The position numbers were made by a program, and so were the translations under genes. Below are positions 6,136 to 7,996 of a stretch of 7,996 nt of DNA, in pieces. The stretch's first letter is position 1. Every line of letters begins with the position of its first letter. The notes below the pieces were generated by a model. The model was given only the letters and a program-made list of their open reading frames with translations. It searched no databases and was not told the DNA's origin. Source of the DNA: Pyrodictiaceae archaeon (GTDB taxonomy: Archaea; Thermoproteota; Thermoprotei_A; Sulfolobales; Pyrodictiaceae); contig JALTZQ010000260.1 of NCBI GenBank assembly GCA_027046105.1, forward strand, positions 1 to 7,996, read 5' to 3'.

Positions 6136-6143
6136 CTTTTTAC
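6136..6143 (+). promoter_or_regulatory. Probable TATA box of the DUF3194-DHH pair
   Basis: CTTTTTAC preceded by GAGTTCT, in the 120-base gap after prefoldin beta. The predicted start is near 6163-6168, giving a leader of about 30 nt. GGTG (6184-6187) is a weak ribosome site before the TTG at 6195. The core matches those at 381 and 4442. Confidence 0.45.
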
Positions 6144-6194
6144 TCATGAAACCTACTTATCAGTATATCACTTTACCTTTCATGGTGCCGAATT

Positions 6195-6521
6195 TTGGGG
6201 AAGAAGTATGCTGAGGTCGGATTATCGAAGAGACCGTTAACGCTAGAAGAGCTAGAAGACCTCTTGGTTATGTTTGAGTCTAGGATTTTAGGCTATATAC
6301 GTAAAAAGCTTGGTAGGCGCGTAGAAGACCTGGATCTTGTCATTAATGCTGAGCTATTCGAAGAAGGTAGAGTTTTAAGGCTAACTGTCAACATACGTGC
6401 TTTGGGTAGACAAATAGCCCCCATATCCTATGATGAGGTCTTGGCGGAGGCTATAGAAGATGCAGCCAAGTACCTTGAGAGTGAGCTTAAGAAGCGCGGA
6501 AGAAGCGGTGAGGGCAGCTAA
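6195..6521 (+). CDS. DUF3194 (COG2892-type) conserved archaeal protein
   Basis: 108 residues; I assign it to the uncharacterised archaeal family DUF3194 because of its size, its pattern and its position right after prefoldin beta, where that family regularly sits. It shows an N-terminal helical part (LTLEELEDLLVMFESRILGYIRKKL, matching 16-40), a beta section (LDLVINAELF, RVLRLTVNIRAL) and a C-terminal helix (YDEVLAEAIEDAAKYLESELKKRG). This alpha-beta-beta-alpha layout loosely resembles Pcc1-like folds, but that is only an impression. No catalytic motif is visible. The start is TTG at 6195; ATG 6182 and GTG 6185 nearby are in other frames. Its last 62 bases overlap the DHH gene, so the two are likely translated together. 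Function unknown. Confidence 0.85.
   Translation: MGKKYAEVGLSKRPLTLEELEDLLVMFESRILGYIRKKLGRRVEDLDLVINAELFEEGRVLRLTVNIRALGRQIAPISYDEVLAEAIEDAAKYLESELKKRGRSGEGS
6446..6450 (+). promoter_or_regulatory. Ribosome binding site supporting the DHH gene start
   Basis: GGAGG within the DUF3194 gene lies 9 bases before the ATG at 6460. Later candidates (TTG 6475, GTG 6481, GTG 6508) have nothing comparable, which favours the long overlap between the two genes. Confidence 0.45.
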
Positions 6522-7524
6522 TGCTATAAGAGAACTTGCAGAGATAGCTGATACTCCCATAGTTGTTATGGCTCATCGTAATGCTGATCCCGATGCATTA
6601 GCCTCAGCGCTAGTACTACGTGATTTGCTTCGTAGTGAAGGCTTTGATGCACGGCTGGTTCTACCCGAAGGGTTAAACCAACCAAGTAAAAGGATGGTGA
6701 GATATATCTTAGAGACTGACTCCATAGATATCGAGGATGAGTGGCCTAGTGAATCAGCTATGGCCATCATAGCTGACACCGCGTCTCCTAGTCAACTTGG
6801 AAAGCTTGCTGATTTTGTGCTCCAAGTGCTCTTAGTTATCGTTGACCATCACTCATCTAACGAACTTGTAGAAAGAGCTATTGTATCTATCTATGATCCT
6901 TCTGCAAGGGCTACAGCAGAGTTAGTTTACTTGCTCGCTAAGCATGGCTTTAAGAAGACGCTGGCAAAGGAACAACTAGAGCTTCTTCTTGCAGGTATAG
7001 TATATGATTCACGTCATTTCCTCTTGTCTAATGCAAGGACACTACGTCTAGCGGCTGAAATTCTGGAGTCTGGAGTTAGTCTTGAAAAAGTGCTAAGTGC
7101 ATTACAATCACCACCTATGGAGATCCCGGAGAGAATTGCACGTCTAAAAGCCGCTAAACGTATGCACGCTATACGTGCTGACGAATTCTTAATTTCAATA
7201 ACTCATATAGGTGCCTATGAATCTAGTGTTGCAAGAGGCTTACTTGACTTAGGAGCCGACATAGTTATTGTAGTATCTGAAAGGGGATTAGAGACTAGAA
7301 TTATAGGTAGAGCAAAGAAACACGTGATTGATAAACTAGGCTTACATCTTGGAAGAGACATAATGGAAAATGTAGCTCGACGGCTTGGCGGCAGTGGGGG
7401 AGGACATGCACAAGCCGCTGGTGCTACTGTAGGTGCGTCAGCAGAAAAAGCATTATCCGTAGTTATCGAGGTAATAAATGAATTCCTTAAAGATAAGAAC
7501 CTAAACCCCCAACCAATAGCATAG
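6460..7524 (+). CDS. DHH-DHHA1 family phosphoesterase (NrnA/RecJ-like)
   Basis: 354 residues. Cytosolic metal-dependent phosphoesterase of the DHH superfamily, which includes RecJ, nanoRNases (NrnA) and cyclic-dinucleotide phosphodiesterases. All DHH motifs are present: motif I AHRNADPDALAS (His39, Asp43, Asp45), motif II IIADTAS (Asp106), motif III VDHHSSN (Asp129-His130-His131) and motif IV IVYDSRHF (Asp183). The C-terminal DHHA1 substrate-binding domain ends with GSGGGHAQAAGA (His316). It lacks the long insertions of RecJ and membrane or CBS domains, so size and layout are closest to NrnA-type nanoRNases or DHH enzymes acting on short oligonucleotides. The substrate cannot be read from sequence. 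ATG 6460 is chosen for its GGAGG; a shorter form from GTG 6508 would still keep every motif. It overlaps DUF3194 by 62 bases. Confidence 0.92.
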   Translation: MQPSTLRVSLRSAEEAVRAANAIRELAEIADTPIVVMAHRNADPDALASALVLRDLLRSEGFDARLVLPEGLNQPSKRMVRYILETDSIDIEDEWPSESAMAIIADTASPSQLGKLADFVLQVLLVIVDHHSSNELVERAIVSIYDPSARATAELVYLLAKHGFKKTLAKEQLELLLAGIVYDSRHFLLSNARTLRLAAEILESGVSLEKVLSALQSPPMEIPERIARLKAAKRMHAIRADEFLISITHIGAYESSVARGLLDLGADIVIVVSERGLETRIIGRAKKHVIDKLGLHLGRDIMENVARRLGGSGGGHAQAAGATVGASAEKALSVVIEVINEFLKDKNLNPQPIA

Positions 7525-7599
7525 AGAGTGGCGTGTTAATGTGGGTTACACAAAGTACTTACTTGGTCAATTACTCTATAATTTACTGGTGTAACATGC

Positions 7600-7983
7600 A
7601 TGGTCAACAGCATTGAAGGTCTAGAGGCATTTGTTAGGATTATGGGTCTAACATATGCCAAAAGAGGCGATGTTCTGATAGTCGAGTACGAACATCAAGA
7701 AATAGGAAAAATAGGACTTGTAGTGCAGTACGATAGTTCAACCAAGACTGTCAGAGTATCTATACCAACAGATATAGAGCCTACTACTGAAGGCACAACA
7801 TGGCTCCTTCACGAGAACTTCTCAAACTTTAACTACAAATACGCGATAGATTATGACGGATTCATAGTGGTTCTCCAAGACAATCCAGGTGTTTGCATAG
7901 GAAACGCTCGTAACCTTAAAGAAACAATACTCAACGTTATTGAGGGTTATAAACGCCTAATAGAAAGAGTTAAAACAGAGTAA
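7600..7983 (+). CDS. Hypothetical protein, possible YbjN / type III chaperone-like fold
   Basis: 127 residues, no signal peptide or membrane segment. The pattern is alpha-beta-beta-beta-gap-beta-beta-alpha: a first helix (IEGLEAFVRIMG), strands (DVLIVEYEH, KIGLVVQYD, TVRVSIPTDI), then LLHENFSNFNYKYAIDYDGFIV with a conserved-looking DxDGF turn, and a final amphipathic helix (LKETILNVIEGYKRLIERV). The phrase 'LL..N......yAiD.dG.ivl' followed by a long helix resembles YbjN-like / type III secretion chaperone-like folds, proteins that bind partners and do not catalyse. That is a pattern impression only. The ATG at 7600 is preceded by GGTG (7588-7591), 8 bases away. It lies 75 bases after the DHH gene and may be separately transcribed. 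One cysteine (Cys99) is present. I do not recognise a specific family; a real gene is likely from length and codon use. Confidence 0.8.
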   Translation: MVNSIEGLEAFVRIMGLTYAKRGDVLIVEYEHQEIGKIGLVVQYDSSTKTVRVSIPTDIEPTTEGTTWLLHENFSNFNYKYAIDYDGFIVVLQDNPGVCIGNARNLKETILNVIEGYKRLIERVKTE

Positions 7984-7996
7984 TGATATCTTCTTT

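Noticed and set aside
7554..7586. TATA-like GTACTTACTT and TATAATTTA before the last gene
   Set aside because: Neither places a transcription start convincingly relative to the ATG at 7600 and both are common in AT-rich DNA, so no promoter is annotated.
1..7996. CRISPR arrays, insertion sequences, integrase sites, toxin-antitoxin or defence genes
   Set aside because: No regularly spaced repeats, terminal inverted repeats, transposase or defence-type proteins were seen. The window is conserved core genome.

Overview
The window looks like chromosomal DNA of a hyperthermophilic archaeon of the Thermoproteota (Crenarchaeota), probably Desulfurococcales/Pyrodictiaceae-like. The order is inferred from overall protein resemblance and was not tested. 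The evidence is the gene set (20S proteasome alpha, SBDS, Rrp4/Rrp41/Rrp42 exosome, eL43/L37Ae, Brix-domain protein, KEOPS Pcc1, prefoldin beta, DUF3194, DHH phosphoesterase), archaeal TATA-type promoters, GGAGGTGATC-like ribosome binding sites, and several TTG starts. Every confident gene is on the + strand. The arrangement is the known archaeal 'exosome-proteasome-translation superoperon', so most of this window is conserved core genome and not an accessory island.

Layout. 1-434 is mostly non-coding. It holds (i) a possible minus-strand gene leaving the left edge, (ii) a convincing minus-strand C/D box guide RNA at about 92-151 with its own TATA element, (iii) a GC-rich, hairpin-forming stretch at about 186-270, and (iv) the promoter of psmA. 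435-4375 is one tight operon, psmA-sbds-rrp4-rrp41-rrp42, with gaps of 5, 6, 4 and 14 bases. 4376-4488 carries a promoter for rpl37ae (4489-4755). After a 114-base gap comes a second cluster with long overlaps: Brix protein, pcc1 and prefoldin beta (4870-6074). A further promoter at about 6136 drives a DUF3194 gene overlapping a DHH-DHHA1 phosphoesterase gene (6195-7524). A small hypothetical gene (7600-7983) closes the window.

How the genes fit together. The first operon pairs protein degradation (proteasome alpha ring) with RNA degradation/tailing (exosome: Rrp41-Rrp42 hexameric core plus the Rrp4 cap) and ribosome maturation (SBDS). The second group continues the ribosome/tRNA theme: large-subunit zinc-ribbon protein, rRNA-processing Brix protein, tRNA t6A synthesis (KEOPS) and co-translational chaperoning (prefoldin). 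The DHH enzyme is a candidate to degrade short RNA ends left by the exosome. The guide RNA upstream appears to direct 2'-O-methylation of two neighbouring sites in 23S rRNA domain I, so it also belongs to the ribosome theme.

Main points for a second look: the C/D guide RNA, a roughly 50-residue charged tail on Rrp42, absence of rpoP from its usual place after rpl37ae, the same CTTTTTA promoter core before three transcription units, and the DHH enzyme's possible link to the exosome. I found no CRISPR array, insertion sequence, tRNA or rRNA gene.
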